This document shows, one piece after another, positions 36,217 to 54,334 of a stretch of DNA of 64,000 nucleotides; within the stretch, counting starts at the first letter, position 1; each line of letters opens with the position of its first letter. The stretch is from Ascaris suum. Taxonomy: Eukaryota; Nematoda; Chromadorea; Rhabditida; Ascarididae. The position numbers and the translations under genes are program-made. The stretch spans positions 7,246,553-7,310,552 of the forward strand of contig CM024172.1 of assembly GCA_013433145.1 (NCBI GenBank), read 5' to 3'. Under the pieces are notes generated by a model. It searched no databases, was not told the DNA's origin, and saw nothing but the letters and a program-made list of their open reading frames with translations.

Positions 36217-39200
36217 TGACTAGTGGAAAAGTCGAATCGAAGCCGAACCAATGACTACGTCTTTCCAGTATCTCTACAAATGATTTAACCGACTGGCATA
36301 CTACAGCTGTCTTTACTAAGAAATTTCAGTTAGTGGAGGCATAACAGCAGCTCGGCTGGAAGGTCGCAGTTCCGAGTGTCACTTTGCCCAGTTTTTTATT
36401 CGCCATAAACAAAGCCTAGAAGTTGTAAAACAACACTTTATTACACACCATTAATCACAACCTACTAACCTTCAAAAAATGCAGTAAAGAATACTACTGG
36501 CATGAAGGACTTCAAATTTCGCGGTCTGCAACAAATGGTGGAGCCTCCGAAATACAAAGAGCCCCAACGAAATTATTTCGGGAGCCAGTAGTTGATACGG
36601 ACCATTGACAATAACTGAGGCTGCTACCACCAATTTCTTGTGGGGCAAGCAGGACAGATAATGTCTTTTTTGGCATTGCCCCAACGGATCGTTGACAGTG
36701 CAAAAAGAAGCAGTCCTAATGTCCAAAGTGACAGCACTGAGGATGAATAAACATCCGACTTATACGCACCCTCGCGTCACTAAAAACACTCCCGTATAGA
36801 TAGTTTTCAGAAATTGATGAAGCTATTCGTTCCCTATTGCATGGTATGTAAATCATTGTGCAGCACACCGTACTCTTCTATTTTATTTTATACCCGTGGT
36901 CATTTTATTCCTTTGAGTGTTTCGATCGAGTCTGGAGGAATGTTCTCTGCCTTTTGCTTCTCTTTGCTTTGACTTTGCGACAGAACTAGAAGATGGTCTT
37001 TCAGCATTAACTCTCAGCCATAATAATATAAAGTGAAAGTTTTACTAAAAATATGCAGCTGTTTAGTGATTTTGCCTTCCCTCTTCCGTTAAAAAAAACT
37101 TATCCTGAAAATCAGCTTCAAGAATGCTGTTTGCATCGCAATCGGAAATAATCTGACATATGTAAGGCTGTTGATTTCAATAATTAAAATTGCTTGCAAT
37201 ATTACCACAGCATGAACATTTTTTGAAGTAAAAGAACAAAGAAGAGTTGTTTCGCTGCAAAGTTCCATTAGCAAGGCAACACGCTATCAATCAGTGCACA
37301 TCCAAGATGTGTCCCTCCTTGCAACGATGCAATACTATGACATCATTCAATGCCTAATGAGGTTGATACGAAGAAATGGGGACAGATGTGAAAGTCAACA
37401 AGCTATCAGATAGCAACTCGAAATAGAAATCTTCTCCAAATTTTAGTTGCAAACGTTGACAAGTTTCTTCTAGTAAACCGCTCTCTGGTAACGTTTCGAG
37501 CACACCGGATTTCTTGAATAAATCCTCCAAGGTAAGACCTCCTTATAATGCTCACCTTAAGATTAATGCAAACTATCAGAAGAATTTTAGAGACCTTGCT
37601 TATCCCCATGAAACATTTTCAGCCCTACAATCGTCCACGACCACAAATGGCATGCCTGCTCAAGCACAGCACCTTCCTGTTGAGCACAACACCTAGTCAA
37701 GGAAAAGCAAAGAAAAACCTCTCCTCAGCGATCCCGTCTTCAAAGGGGCTATAATCATTACATGAAGGTCCTTCCACACAGCCGGTTAAAGAACACCGAA
37801 ATCTCGTCCAAGAAAAAGTGTGCGTCTCCACTAGTTTGATACCTCCTAGAGTATACATAAAGACTTATGGATACTTATCTATGTTAAACATGAAACGAGG
37901 AAAAAAATAGAAGCTTTTTTTGAAAAGAAGTACTCTCGTGCATAGAAGCTGCCATTCGAGAAGAGTGAAAAAATAAAACACGAGAGGATTTTATTCAAGC
38001 AAATCTCCTAATTGTGATTTCAGAACGAAAAATCACTGTTCTGCAAATTATTAAATTTTGTAATATTGAACGCATTATATCAATATGAGCAAGAAGTAGA
38101 TCATTAAAAGTACGGAAATTCGAAGGAAATAAATTAAAGAAACAGAACGACCACAAAATTAGTCGACGGTATTTCAAATGGACTCAGTTGCAACTGAAAA
38201 GTCGCAGTCACATATTTAGAATTTAGCATCCCACCTGAATATTACAGCAATAAGAACAATTCTAGCCAGCAGCTGATCAATACATAATTTTTGCAATAAA
38301 AAATCGAATGAAAATCACATATGAAATACTCGGAAATTTTCAAACGTCGAACCCTTGATAATAAAAAACACAAGTTGAATGGCTCTCGCTTCTTTTCAAT
38401 AAAACAGCAAAAACATTGCATATGATTATTTAGCGAATGTTACTTAGTTACGACGGTTAATGCGTTGTATCAGTGGGAAAGCAGAAAAACGTGAACGATT
38501 CGATACCCCGAGAGATCACAACTCTCGAGCGGAAAACTGAAACATACCGATAATCTCTGAAGGATACGCCTGCAGTCAGCGAAAAAAAAACGACTTGTGG
38601 CAATTTAAGAGGAAAACGTTATCAGTTCGGTGCTACAGCGCCACACACAACCCAAAGTGAGTTCTGCCAAGTCACAACTGGATGTGCTTCGAAGATTTCG
38701 CCTCTAGAACATTCGAAATTTGGATTCGATTTCGATTTCGACAGGAGAGTTATTTCCTGTGTAAAATAAACGACACATTTGTTATGAATCGACACATCTG
38801 TTGTGAAAAACTCGACTAACTTTTTTCACTTGGAACATACACTCAGAATTCACCCCATTTTTGGAATTTCGAATAGCTTTTATAGCTTAGGAAGCATATT
38901 AATTCAGGATCACAAGTATTAATGCTGATACCTGTCTCAATGGGCGGATCGGCAGTTTTAAGCAGTGGAGAAAAAACTGATGCGTGAGTGGAACAAAAAA
39001 GATTACTGGACGCCCAATGGACGACATTAAATAATGACGGATTTTCTTTGCAGCATGCATTGCCAAGGAAGGAAGAAGGAGAGAGGGGGGGGGGGATTTC
39101 TTGCCCATCGTCAAGGAATAACTACACTTGGTGCAAGGGAAACCTATTTTGAAAAGCAATACACGCCGTCTACGGTTCCACTAAAATATCAACGTTTTCT

Positions 39201-40294
39201 GGCAAGAAATCGTAGATTGCGTTCCAGTGTTTGCTGAATTAAGGCTCCCTACGGGATGCAGGTGGTAGTTCTAGAGGAACGTATTTCTATTCACCTGAAA
39301 AGTTCACACGAGGGTTAGACCGCGGCTATCACATATATAACACTTATCAGTTGTCATAATATAAGCAGGGCTGTTCATGTGGATGCTTGGGCATTTAAAA
39401 ACATCGGTGCACAGCAATGGTGATTTCTGGGAACTCAAGGCATTCCGATTTTGCCGTCACTTTGAGCTGATCATAGTCAACAAGTATTCCACATATCGGA
39501 ATACTGACAGGATCACTAGCAGAATAAACTCAAAAAGTAAGATATGGGAGGACAAAAGTGGTGCGAAGGCAGGTTAATTTAAGCAAAAAATGGCTGGAAA
39601 TGTCTAGCGAAGTGAAAGCAAGATTGGGAACAGTAAGTGATAAAAATAGTGATGAGGGATAAGGGGAGAGATCGTTCGATGGGCATAAAGGCAAAAAAAA
39701 AAACAAAAACCCGTATCTCCCTGATTTGAAGAGTTACAAGTAAAACTCAAAAGCCGCATTTTGTAGGATCCGTGGACGTCATATGGATGAAAGAAGCAAA
39801 AAAAGTGATCTATAACAAGGCAGTGAAACAGCTCATTTTAAGTGATTGAAATTATAGAAACGCCCGTTTAATGTAAGGATTGGCCGTTTAAAGGTATGGT
39901 AAGGTAAAATGTGGAGGAAAAATACTCGTTTCAACAATCGTCATAAATTCCTCTTTTCCCCTTTCCTCAGGCAGTGAAATTCCTAAAACTCTAAGACCTC
40001 AACAATCCACGACTTCAACAGGAGTCTTCCAACTCAGATTAACCACAGAAAGAAGTTGAAAAAAAAACGGACAAGCGTACGTAAGGACTCGGCATGATAT
40101 GTGTCTTTGCAATTAACACATCTGGCCAGTCGGTTTCAAACATCAGCAACAAATAATAAATGTGCGAAAGGTCTCCTTTATGTTCATCTAATCCACTCAT
40201 TTGCACAGACTTTAAAAAAGGTTTGTTTTTGTGTAGCTTTACGGTGCAAGAATGACAGGTATATAATGCACGGGTTTTTCCACATTAATTTCAG
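36217..40294. other. stretch without a firm gene
   Basis: AT-rich with homopolymer runs (G-run at about 39085-39095). Apart from 37474-37531, a further weak exon-like piece lies at 39584-39632 (+): TTAATTTAAG before and ACA|GTAAGT after, reading KKWLEMSSEVKARLGT. No recognisable family. Confidence 0.4.
37474..37531 (+). CDS. candidate small internal exon
   Basis: AAGTTTCTTCTAG precedes 37474 and AAG|GTAAGA follows 37531: both sites are good. The 58-base insert is open in the frame KPLSGNVSSTPDFLNKSSK, entering in phase 2 and leaving in phase 0. Nineteen codons can be open by chance; the paired sites are the only support. Confidence 0.2.
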
Positions 40295-40546
40295 CCTTCT
40301 GCGACGTTGACAGATCAACGTGCAGGAAGTGATTTAGTATGTTATGAGTGCGACACACACTCATCAGATTTAGTAGCTCAAGCAAGTGGCTCTCAAAAAA
40401 CAAGAACTGCTACAATAAACAACGAAAGGACGCTGCCACAATGCACTTTGCAGATATGCAGAATGAGCAATAAAAGTCGAAAGGAGACGGAGCAACGATT
40501 CCAGCACACCGGAGCCCCGCTGAGTGTGGCGCCCAACGAAAAGTAA
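40295..40546 (+). CDS. candidate terminal exon, unidentified gene
   Basis: CACATTAATTTCAG precedes 40295 and a frame of 83 codons runs to TAA 40544. It reads PSATLTDQRAGSDLVCYECD.., ..ASGSQKTRTATINNE.., ..CTLQICRMSNKSRKE..: hydrophilic, no membrane segment, and few cysteines for a known cysteine-rich fold. Two other frames close early, which favours this one. No upstream partner exon was established. Confidence 0.3.
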   Translation, partial: PSATLTDQRAGSDLVCYECDTHSSDLVAQASGSQKTRTATINNERTLPQCTLQICRMSNKSRKETEQRFQHTGAPLSVAPNEK

Positions 40547-43365
40547 ATGCAGCCACGTTTCCACACGCCCTTCAAACGCAAACACCGCTCTGCCCTCTTT
40601 CCGTCGAGCTGAAACCTTTCAAAAACCGCTCCTTAATATCGGCTCAACGCTCTCAATATCGAACATATTCGACCCCTCGCACACCTCCACCCATGTTGGG
40701 TATCGAACATATCTCACTGGCCATTGAAGACAAGCAGCCAAAACATTTACGACAAAAAGTACGGCCACCTAACAATCGGCAGCCTTGCAGCGAACAACGC
40801 ATGATTCACACATTTCCACGACTCGCCCTCGCCTCGAAACTTCCATCTGTTACGTCGTTAACCTTCCAGCGCACCCCACCTGCCGGTGCACTAAGTCCCT
40901 CGCCATACCCGTGGCAAATGAGTGGGTGTTTCGGATTGAAGTAAACTCATCATGAGACGGTAGCTACAACAACCAAGATTTCAAGACATCTAGGGACACT
41001 TGGGTTTCTTGGCGCATAACGATGAATTTTCGGTTTAAAATCTTTGCACGAAGAGGTTTCTCGTTTCAATGCTCGTTGCAAAGGATTACAGTCGATATTA
41101 AACTGCTTTTAAAAACGCTAAAGATGTGCTGCTCAGTCATTTCACTCTATTTCACCACTTACAAATACCAGATCACGGGTGGTGGTGATCTTAATATCTG
41201 TGATATTCGATAACTGCAGTGCAAAAAAAAGTGACTCGCGACAAGCAAACATGCATATAGCAATCTGCAAATTGTATACTGGATTGTACTTTAGCAATGC
41301 TCTATATCGGACTCATCGATGCTATAATAACGATCTTCTTGAAGCTCTATTAGCATTCGCCTCAATGACTGCTTTAAATATTAGCAGAATGATACCGTTA
41401 AATGGAGACAAATATTACTGATAGAGAATTTGCAAACTCCATCCACTTCATAGTAATTTCAGTGGATGTGTGGCATCAGCAAAAAAATGCTTAAATTAAT
41501 CGCTATAATTTTATTTGAAATAAAGTTCCATCAAAAACTGAAAATTAAACACTCCTAGAAATAGGTGACTTTAATGAAACGCTTAAGTAATTCATTCAGA
41601 TCTGAAATATCAGTGAGGTTAAAATAGTTTTCTCGTTGTTCTCACGAGAAGGAACGCTCTCATAACGAAGCAAAAAGTATTTTGTATTGCGCCCTCATAC
41701 GTTAATGATTAAATTACAGGTTAAAGGTGTGTATCAAAAGAAAGGAGTTAAAGATCAAATCAACGAAAGAAATCTAAACAATTGGAGAAACTCTCTGCAT
41801 ATCGGATGGGGATTCACTGTGCGACAGTGGAGGGGGTGAGAAGCAAAAGAACAGGAAGTCTGGGGGAGAGAGAAAAAAGAGAAAGAGGATTGGTCGTGCC
41901 GATGGAAATAACACAGCAGAAATTCAACGCGACCGAAAAAACTGAACGCATCACAATCTGTTTCGTCGGCGAAGCGCGTACATCACATAAAGCAAAATAT
42001 TACGCCAACTTCGTAATGAAGCATGCATACATCATCGGTCGACTCGCACATTATCAACGGACCCGCCATTATGTAGCAATTACAAAACGAATAGATATAG
42101 AACGACAGGAACTGTAGCAACGCCAATTTGCAATCAAGCTCACTAACCACTAAACCACTCGTTAAAACCCGCAGCTGCCGATACTTGCTCTCATATTCTT
42201 TAAGCAATAAATTCTGGCTGCTAACCGATTATATGCACGGTGAGATCTTGAAACAATGAAATTCATCAACAAAAACATTTAAAACAATTTGCAAGAAGTA
42301 AATATCCATCAAACCTCCGCACTCGACAGTATTAACCACAGCCGCAAGATGGTGCAAAATTGGCAAATGATTTCACACGAATTTGTATTGAAAAAAATGG
42401 TTCAATGCACCGAATAATAATATGTCGAAAAAGCTGAATGCGGGGATGAAGCGCAGTAAAGAGGGACAAATTACTGCCAACCCTCCATGAATGCACGATT
42501 TCATGCTGTCGTAAGACCATGATATCGCCTCGATGGCTGCTGAATTTTACAAAGGGTCATGGTCGAGTGAACTTTACAAGGTGACAACGTAAGCAATCTA
42601 GTGAACAAGTGAATGATTAAGCGCCATTCAGTTAATTTTCGTCCATTAGCACTTGATCAGAAATGAGCTCGACGGATCATTACTCTCACCAATCGAACGG
42701 TTCAGTAATGAAATCTCGTAGAAGACAACAAAATGAAATAAAAAGATAATCGAAAATGTTGAATAACAAAGCGAATTGACATAGTGTAGACAAGGCTGAC
42801 AGTGGTGCGACAAGAATGTCCATAGTGAAAGAAGGGAAAGAGTATGCGATCGTGATGGTTGGTTGGAATGCATTAAGCGCGATGTACTTGCATTCACCGA
42901 TGGCGACAACACTGTCGATTAACCAGCGGCAACCAACCAACCGCACACCATCAACACAATAACATCAATGAGCTTTATTCAAATCTATGGCACCGCAATT
43001 AAACCATTCCTAATGGGGACGAACGATTCGAGATATGCGTCGAGATCGCTCCTTTCTATGTGAATATCAGCTTATCTTGAAGAGAACAGGTGTGAGTTGC
43101 AGTAAAAAAGGAATTCCTGGGCATAATACTTCGAAAGGAATGAAAGAATGTTTCAGCAAACCTTGTAAACCTGCCGTCTGTGTTCAGAAATAGGCGAAAA
43201 TTCAAATGGTTGGATTTACATACGCCGGTAAATAAACTTTATGAGTCCTAAAAGCAGTCATCACGTCACAAATTGCTTCTAGAAAGAGCATGCTGATTTG
43301 GACAAACATACGAGCATACTAAAGTTTTCTATTACGAGTTAAGTAATCCGACTAGCCTTTAGCAG
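40547..43365. other. stretch without a firm gene
   Basis: Open frames such as 41782-42117 (+) look composition-driven, rich in R, K and E on an A-rich strand. Nothing with paired splice signals was found. Confidence 0.4.
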
Positions 43366-43607
43366 AACCAAACGAGTCCCCTCAGAAAGGTTGCCGAATG
43401 CAGAGTGCACAGCATATGCAGCGATCAAGCCCCGTACCAACGGCATATAAACGGAAGTATGAAATCGTCGCAGAAATCGTATGCGGTGGAAGCAAATCCA
43501 ATCAGGTTGCAATGCCGGATGGCCTTCTCGCTGCTGAACCCATACAGCCACAATTCAATACTAGACGACAAATATGTTCACTTAGCTGCTCTAATTTAAC
43601 GCATAAG
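43366..43607 (+). CDS. candidate internal exon, unidentified gene
   Basis: CTAGCCTTTAGCAG precedes 43366 and CATAAG|GTAACA follows 43607. Eighty codons are open, entering in phase 1 and leaving in phase 0: NESPQKGCRMQSAQHM.., ..SSPVPTAYKRKYEIVAE.., ..VAMPDGLLAAEPIQPQFN. The texture is that of a flexible, serine/proline/glutamine-rich linker. A shorter form could end at an internal CAG|GTTGCA. The reverse strand is also open (43339-43551), which weakens the strand call. No family recognised. Confidence 0.36.
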
Positions 43608-46600
43608 GTAACATTATGTACATCAGTATTGCAATGCATTATATGATAAAGCATCATATATGGGGATATGGGAACTATATTTCGTGCAGAGATGGCCGCC
43701 TTGCTTTTCTTTGCGCACGGTGTATACTACATTTGGACAATTCGCCATACAGGTTTAATTGGCTATGATCACAGTCTAAAGGGGCAGAAGGTGCAGTCAT
43801 ATCTCATCACTCCCCCTCTCTCTTACAGATCGTGGCTCTAAATTGTGGCGTGCATCATTAAAGCTATCAAAATCCTTCTGATTAGACAACACTGCCAAAG
43901 AAACAAGCAAATGAGCCTATTCTAATAGAAAACTCGAAACAATTTGAGATTAGTAGAAGGGTGACGCTATGAACAGGTAATGACGTTGCACCCATAGAAT
44001 AGTACGTCGCTTTATTCGAACAACCATTACGCATAGAGTGAATGGCGCGTTAGATAAGAAACAGTGATGAGGCAATAAAAAAAGGCTGGTCAACACGTGA
44101 TAGGCAACGCTTCGGCGTATCGGATGACATTAGAGCGAATGTCAATAAGCTTAACAAATAAACTATCAATAACCTCCATTATGGAATAAATGCATAAACA
44201 TTGTCGGTACTTATTGCATCACTATGTCGCGATGAATGGAAATGCACCACAGAAATAAGAAGAGATATGAGATGATCGCAAAAAAACACATTTAGTGAGC
44301 ATTTTACGATTTTTGAGTGTGTCTGAGTAACTGTGACAGGAGAATAACAACATGAATACACATTGCGGTTCGTTCATTTCAAACAACAACTGCAGCGAGA
44401 GAGAGAGAATAAAGAGAAAACAGAAGCCAATACAATTTTTTGACACAAACGAAACGAACGTCACCTTTCCAAGCATTACAAAGGTAAGCGCGTGAAATTA
44501 TAAATTATGGAAAAAGCAGATGCCTATGGTTAACACTGTTTAATTGAATGATTAAGGATAAAGGAATGTAAAGGAAGACAAGAAGGAGAGCGGAGGAGAT
44601 GAAGGATCCAAGCAAATAGACTCACTTTCGATAAACACTTCTGCCATCAGAGATGCAATAAAGCCGTAAGCAATGTGCGCAAATTGGCAGCATAACTACT
44701 CATATTGCTCGGGTAGAGAAAACTATACTAATAATATCAGCAAATCACTTCAAATATGGTAATAGCCAAGTGGAAAGGAGTTTGACTGCTGTGTCTACGA
44801 TCACGATCATAGCTCAATTCTTTGCACAGCGAGCGCTTTTGACCTTGATTTGAAGTGGTATTCGATGCGCGCTACCGAAAAGATGACGGAGAGGAAGTAT
44901 TTGGGAGTTCAAAAAATTATCCCGCACCAATGAGCTGAAAAGACGATTTCAGATCGGTAAAAACTGAAACATTGTTTTGGGTGGCAGAAAAAGCGGCGAG
45001 AAAAATTCGACTCTCTAATGAAGGCAAAATGAAAATGAACAATTGCGTTTTCCTTCCGATTGCTAATTTCTTCGGACGTTCGTTTGCAACTGTGCTGATT
45101 CTATTTTAGTCGTGTTGCAATTTGTATAATCGATTTCCATAAACTGAGTTTTAGACGCTCGGAAGAAATTCAAAAAAGATCACCGCTCCTCCATTCATTT
45201 CCCGGCGATTGAAAAAGAAACCTTCCCTGTGCTGATGAAATGTTTTTTTTTTTGCCAAAGCTTGCAATCAACACCTTGGCTGAATGTCTTCTTTGGAAAG
45301 AAAAGGAATTCGAAAGGAGATGAGAAAATTTCTGCCAAATGAAAAAGCATCAATAAAAATTATACGTAAATTTTACCTAAGGAATACGGCAATAAATTTC
45401 AAATGTGCTCTAATATAATTGAATGCTAAGCAAAACGTGCGAGAAAAATTAGCGACACATCAAAAATTTGAGAGACGCAAACTGCAGAAAGGTTAGTATA
45501 ATGCACTTGTTTCCAAATGTCCTGCAATACTGACGGTTTCATCGAACTCAAAAAAAAACAGTTAAATTTATGCAAAAGTGCATCCACACTCGAATTACTT
45601 CAGTGGAGAGTGGTGGCATAGAGGCCACCGTATGATATGCGTTACACCTACCAAAAGTCATAATTTTTACTTCACTGGCTATTCAGCTGAAATTACCGAT
45701 AGATGAATGGACAGATAAATATGCCAAGATATATCAATGGAGAGATATGACCCAGTCATAATACGCTACTCAAATGCAGCCTTGCAAAAGTGTACGGAAA
45801 TTGATCACCGAAACGGCTGTCTTACAAAAACCTGAACACAAAAAGGTTGAACTGCTAAAAGGAAGTAAAAGTCTTCAAACTTTATCATCTAACTTTACGC
45901 ATATGCATGGTGCAGCCGTACAGTCGGTTGACATTTCTGTTGAATGAAGAGGTCTGTAACCCAGGTAAATGAGCTAATAACATTTGCTAAGAACCGTTGC
46001 CATCGGTCATAATGCTGGTAACAACTGCAGCGTCGCTACAGTTTCTGTGAGAGAAAAGAGAAAAATGTAAGCACGAGAGGGAGCGAGAGGGGGGGGGGGA
46101 ATAATTATTCGCATTTACAATAAAAGATTTGTTTAAAGTAAACTGAAGTGGAGAAAAGTGTTTGGAGGTTAATCAGTGGCCTAATATAATAAACAAAATA
46201 TTTCATGAACCTGCATAAAAGTCCAACATGTCCGCATAGCATCGAATACCGACGGAACGATGATTTCACTTCAACTTGAGCGCAGTGGCTTTACGTTTTC
46301 TTCCCTCGTAAATAGAAAATCTATGAACCATAATCAACGACACTGTAAACTCCTCGGAAAATGATGGGTACAGATATTCACAAGTGCCCCCGCCAACTCA
46401 TGCAGCTTTCACTTCAGAAGTACCCTCATTTTAAATTCTGCTTACAAAGCTCAAGCATGCAGATAACTAAGCAGCGGAGCAGGTAGGAAATGCATCAAGT
46501 GTGATCCAGCTATCGACTCGGGATTAAATATTCATCGAACCATCGCAAATGTCCACTTCATAATCACGTCCATCAAACAAATTGTTGTCTTTACTCAGAG

Positions 46601-47668
46601 ATCTTGAAATCGGCGATGGCAGCGCTGCCGCTAATCTTTTTGTACTTTGAAAGTGCACAGGCAAGTGGACGAAACCTATTGAACTTAGGCGACCATTGGT
46701 GGCAAAAAATCTCTATAGTGCCGCACGATAGCTTACGTTCACACTGATGCGCTCAAGAACGGTACGGCTTTTAATCAAGTACTCTTTCTTAAGGTTCTGA
46801 TAATCTATCCCCAAACCCCCGAAGCAGTAGCATCACATCTTTCATATTTCAGCAACTTTCAATAAAGCCGAAATAAAAGTCGTCATAAAACTTGCCCTTT
46901 GTCATATATGAGTTTTAGTCGGCTCATAATTAAAGGAAGTGAAATTTATTGATTCAAGCGACCAAGCCAATGACATGTGCAAACAAAATGTGCAAACAAG
47001 TGCAAAGAAAATCGTTACGACAAGGATTAACACCACAAACCAAAGCACGCACCGGCTGAGCGAAACTATTGTACAGAGGGCAACGATAAAAGCAATTCGT
47101 GTAAATCAGCTGGTAGAATCGACTGGCTGATAAAATTTGGCCTATTGTATAGTGGACCATCGAACCAGCAACACTTGAATTTCAACCACCGACCCCTCAT
47201 AATCAAATCAATAGATAGATAAAATACAGCGAGTACGAAGGATGCAATTGAAGCAGTATGTCATCAAGACAGGCTCACTCTGAAACCAATTTAAAACAAC
47301 ATCCCAACTAAAACTTTGGCAAACTCCACAATCACTTGATTCGACCTATGAAAGAGGAAAGTTTAATGCATCGGACTTGCACTTCTGCTCTTCACAAATA
47401 TTGCTTGACAGTCCTTAGTCGAAATGATGCCGTATCAAAAACGCCATGCAATCGAGGGGATTCTCTTGCGTTATGCCTCATCCCTGTTTGCTGAATTGTG
47501 CACTATCAGTGAACGCAAGAGAGAGACTAATGCTCTCTGTAAATGTTCCATTCTTAACGATTTCGAAAGGAAGAAAAATGTTCGAAGCCGATGAAAGAGT
47601 GTCGATAGGTTTTTTTTTCTCATTTAAGTGTTCTTCTGCAGTTTTCCGCATAGATCTGTTTGACTTTA
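43608..47668. other. stretch without a firm gene
   Basis: AT-rich non-coding sequence with a poly-G run at about 46089-46099. No convincing exon, RNA gene or mobile element seen. Confidence 0.45.
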
Positions 47669-47923
47669 TCACGCATTCCATAAAAAGCTAAACGTTGCAG
47701 TTATAAAAGCCAACATTGTCGGAATCACAGCAACCGCTATGATTATGATTCCGAGAACAGGGATGTTGGCCAATGTCGGCCAATAAAAATATGTCCTCAA
47801 ATAGACATAGGAGGGAGCGCGACGCTGGCCAATGGAACTGGCAATGTAGGTGAAGGTTGGAGTATGATAAAAGAATGTTTGATTACTGAAGTGATATAAA
47901 ATCACCTCTGTGAAAGAGAGCAT
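47669..47923 (-). CDS. possible small single-pass membrane protein or exon
   Basis: ATG 47921-47923 to TGA 47669-47671 gives 84 residues. The N-terminal half is polar/aromatic (YHTPTFTYIASSIGQRR, YVYLRTYFYW), followed by one long hydrophobic segment (VLGIIIIAVAVIPTMLAFI) near the C-terminus. Many codons end in C, unlike the AT-rich surroundings. There is an AG acceptor-like site (CTCTTTCACAG) just inside the start, so a longer spliced gene is possible. No family recognised. Confidence 0.3.
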   Translation of the reverse strand: MLSFTEVILYHFSNQTFFYHTPTFTYIASSIGQRRAPSYVYLRTYFYWPTLANIPVLGIIIIAVAVIPTMLAFITATFSFLWNA

Positions 47924-47929
47924 TTTCAA

Positions 47930-52228
<4,299 letters not shown>

Positions 52229-52339
52229 CGAGCAAACGAATGCTTCACTTATTATTGTACAGATGATCACTCAGCGAGCAAATGTATGGATGATCAGTCG
52301 TCTTATATGGATTCCGAAACACCTGAAACGTTAACTTGA
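52229..52339 (+). CDS. candidate terminal exon, unidentified gene
   Basis: A long pyrimidine-rich run (CTTCTTCGCTCTTCGGTC then TATTCTATTCAG) precedes 52229, one of the better acceptors in the right half. The frame encodes 36 residues, acidic and cysteine-containing (ANECFTYYCTDDHSASK, MDDQSSYMDSETPETLT), to TGA at 52337. No upstream exon partner was fixed; no family recognised. Confidence 0.33.
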   Translation, partial: RANECFTYYCTDDHSASKCMDDQSSYMDSETPETLT

Positions 52340-53023
52340 GACGAAAACGTTTTCATGCAACGCATTTAACTGCTGATTAATGTAGTCACTTTATACGAAA
52401 GTGAATACGACGAGATAGCGTCAAAACAAAAAAAGCGTCAATAAAACAAATTCGTTTCATGCTCCTCACTGCTAAAATCATTGGAGGTATATGCTTTAAA
52501 GGTGCAAGAAATGCTCCTCACTAAACACGCTCCACCGGCTTGTTTCGCTTTACAGTTATATGCAACTATATAATAGTTAATAAACAGGTTACTAGTAATA
52601 GGTATATAATAGCTAATGCAACAAAATGAGGAAAAAGAGCTAGAAAATAGGAGTGAAGGAAGTATGTAAAATCGAAGCTGGTGGCGTGGAAAGCAAAAGT
52701 TTTGCTGCGTACCTGTAGTGTAGTGACGTGAATGACCGTCACAATGGCAACAGGTGACGAATGAAGTGAAAACAAATATGCTGAGTGCATACAAAGTCAT
52801 TTAGGAAACAGTCACTACACTTTACATTCTCCACATTGACGTCAACGGTACCTTAACGATGCTGCTAAAGTGTATCCTCAATTCAGGAACACATTCTCGC
52901 AGCTGTGGAACCAAAGTGTTTTTATTTGTGCACTGAGGACGTTTTGTTTTAAATGAATAAACTGGTCAAATAAATAAACAAGCAGATGCACACAGACCCA
53001 TGCACACTAATGCACCAATATTC

Positions 53024-53047
53024 ACGCGCGCACACACACGCACACAT
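53024..53047. repeat. short (CA)n-rich tract
   Basis: Imperfect CA/CG run (CGCGCGCACACACACGCACACA). Low complexity. Confidence 0.6.
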
Positions 53048-54268
53048 GCATTCACTGTTCATGCCCTTCATTCTGTTATTAAAGTCATGTTTAAGATCAT
53101 CTTCCCTAAGAGAGCTGTAATTTGTTGAGAATTACGAAAGAGATGTTCGAAGCAAAGAAAAACTGGATGGAAAAACGCTGAAAAACCAAGTCCCCGGCAG
53201 CTTTATAATACAACGGTGGAAGATGGACCAACAGAAATGCTTAAAAACAAATGTACCAATCAAAAATACCATACAATAGCAAATGTGAATGCTGCTTTAA
53301 GGAACCGCTGCACAGAAGCAATATTTTCGTGTCTGTGCTCTCAATTCTGAGGCAACTTTGCATCATCTGAAAAGAAAAGAGATTTTCATGAAAGAAAAAA
53401 GCTCAACGTTGCGTCTCGATAGAGGAGTTGGGAAAAAACAACACAAAACGTTTGTAGAGTGAGAGAGTATTGAAAGCCTGCAGCATAGCAGTCAATGTTT
53501 CATTCACTTCTCTCATCTCTTCGTGTCAGAAAAATAGGCCCGAACAAAGTTTGATGCTCAAATACACTAGTTGTTGGTGGACAACAAAAATAAGGACACT
53601 TTTTACATATCAGCTGTTTTATGACAAAATTGATAGTCTTCATTAAGAAAATAAATATTTGGCACAAAGACCGCAAAAGGCTCAGAGCAAAAAAGTGCAG
53701 AATGCTGTGGCGACAACGTTGCAATCTTTCATAGGTAGCTTAATACAGCTCAAGTTTTCATTCATCAGGCACTGTCTGAAACAACAAAATAAGTCCTCAT
53801 TTTGTAAAAGACGACTTGCACTCAGCAAATTACTGCAGCAGTTCTCGCTAACGCATGAAGAGTTAACAAACGGAAGGCAGATGTTAACCAAGATGACAGT
53901 GATGTATTTTTATGCAACATGGGAGAACGCGAGGACCATGATCCGTCACCATGATCCGAGAACGCAAAAGCATCCGTCACGAGCAGGACCATGATCACAT
54001 TCAACTCACATCCACAAGCGAATACGAAAGAAACAACTCAGCTATGAATTGCTCATTGGAATATTCCATCCAAAGCAACAGTGTTCGATCCTTACCGAAT
54101 CGTATAGAAGATGTAAAAAGAAAAGACACGAAGACTCCAAAAAGTTATGAAAACTTGAAATGCTTAGTTTGCCCGAAGCTTGTTCTAGAGCGTTTGCATC
54201 TTTTTAAATAATAAGCAAGTGTTCTAGCAATACATAAACGGAGCACTATCCAATTTTATTATTTCTGC

Positions 54269-54334
54269 ATCTGTGAGACGACCTCAATTCATCTGTGAGA
54301 CGACCTCAATTCAGTTTGCCCGACCTCAATTCAT
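54269..54334. repeat. three-copy 22-bp tandem repeat
   Basis: Two exact copies of ATCTGTGAGACGACCTCAATTC (54269-54290 and 54291-54312) are followed by a diverged third copy sharing CGACCTCAATTC (to 54334). No gene around it. Confidence 0.85.

Noticed and set aside
39825..39834. TGAAACAG, the reverse of the nematode piRNA upstream motif CTGTTTCA
   Set aside because: A single 8-mer is expected by chance in 64 kb and no cluster is present.
43752..43775. GGTTTAATT, similar to the start of a spliced-leader exon
   Set aside because: The following bases do not match SL1 and no donor follows at the right distance.
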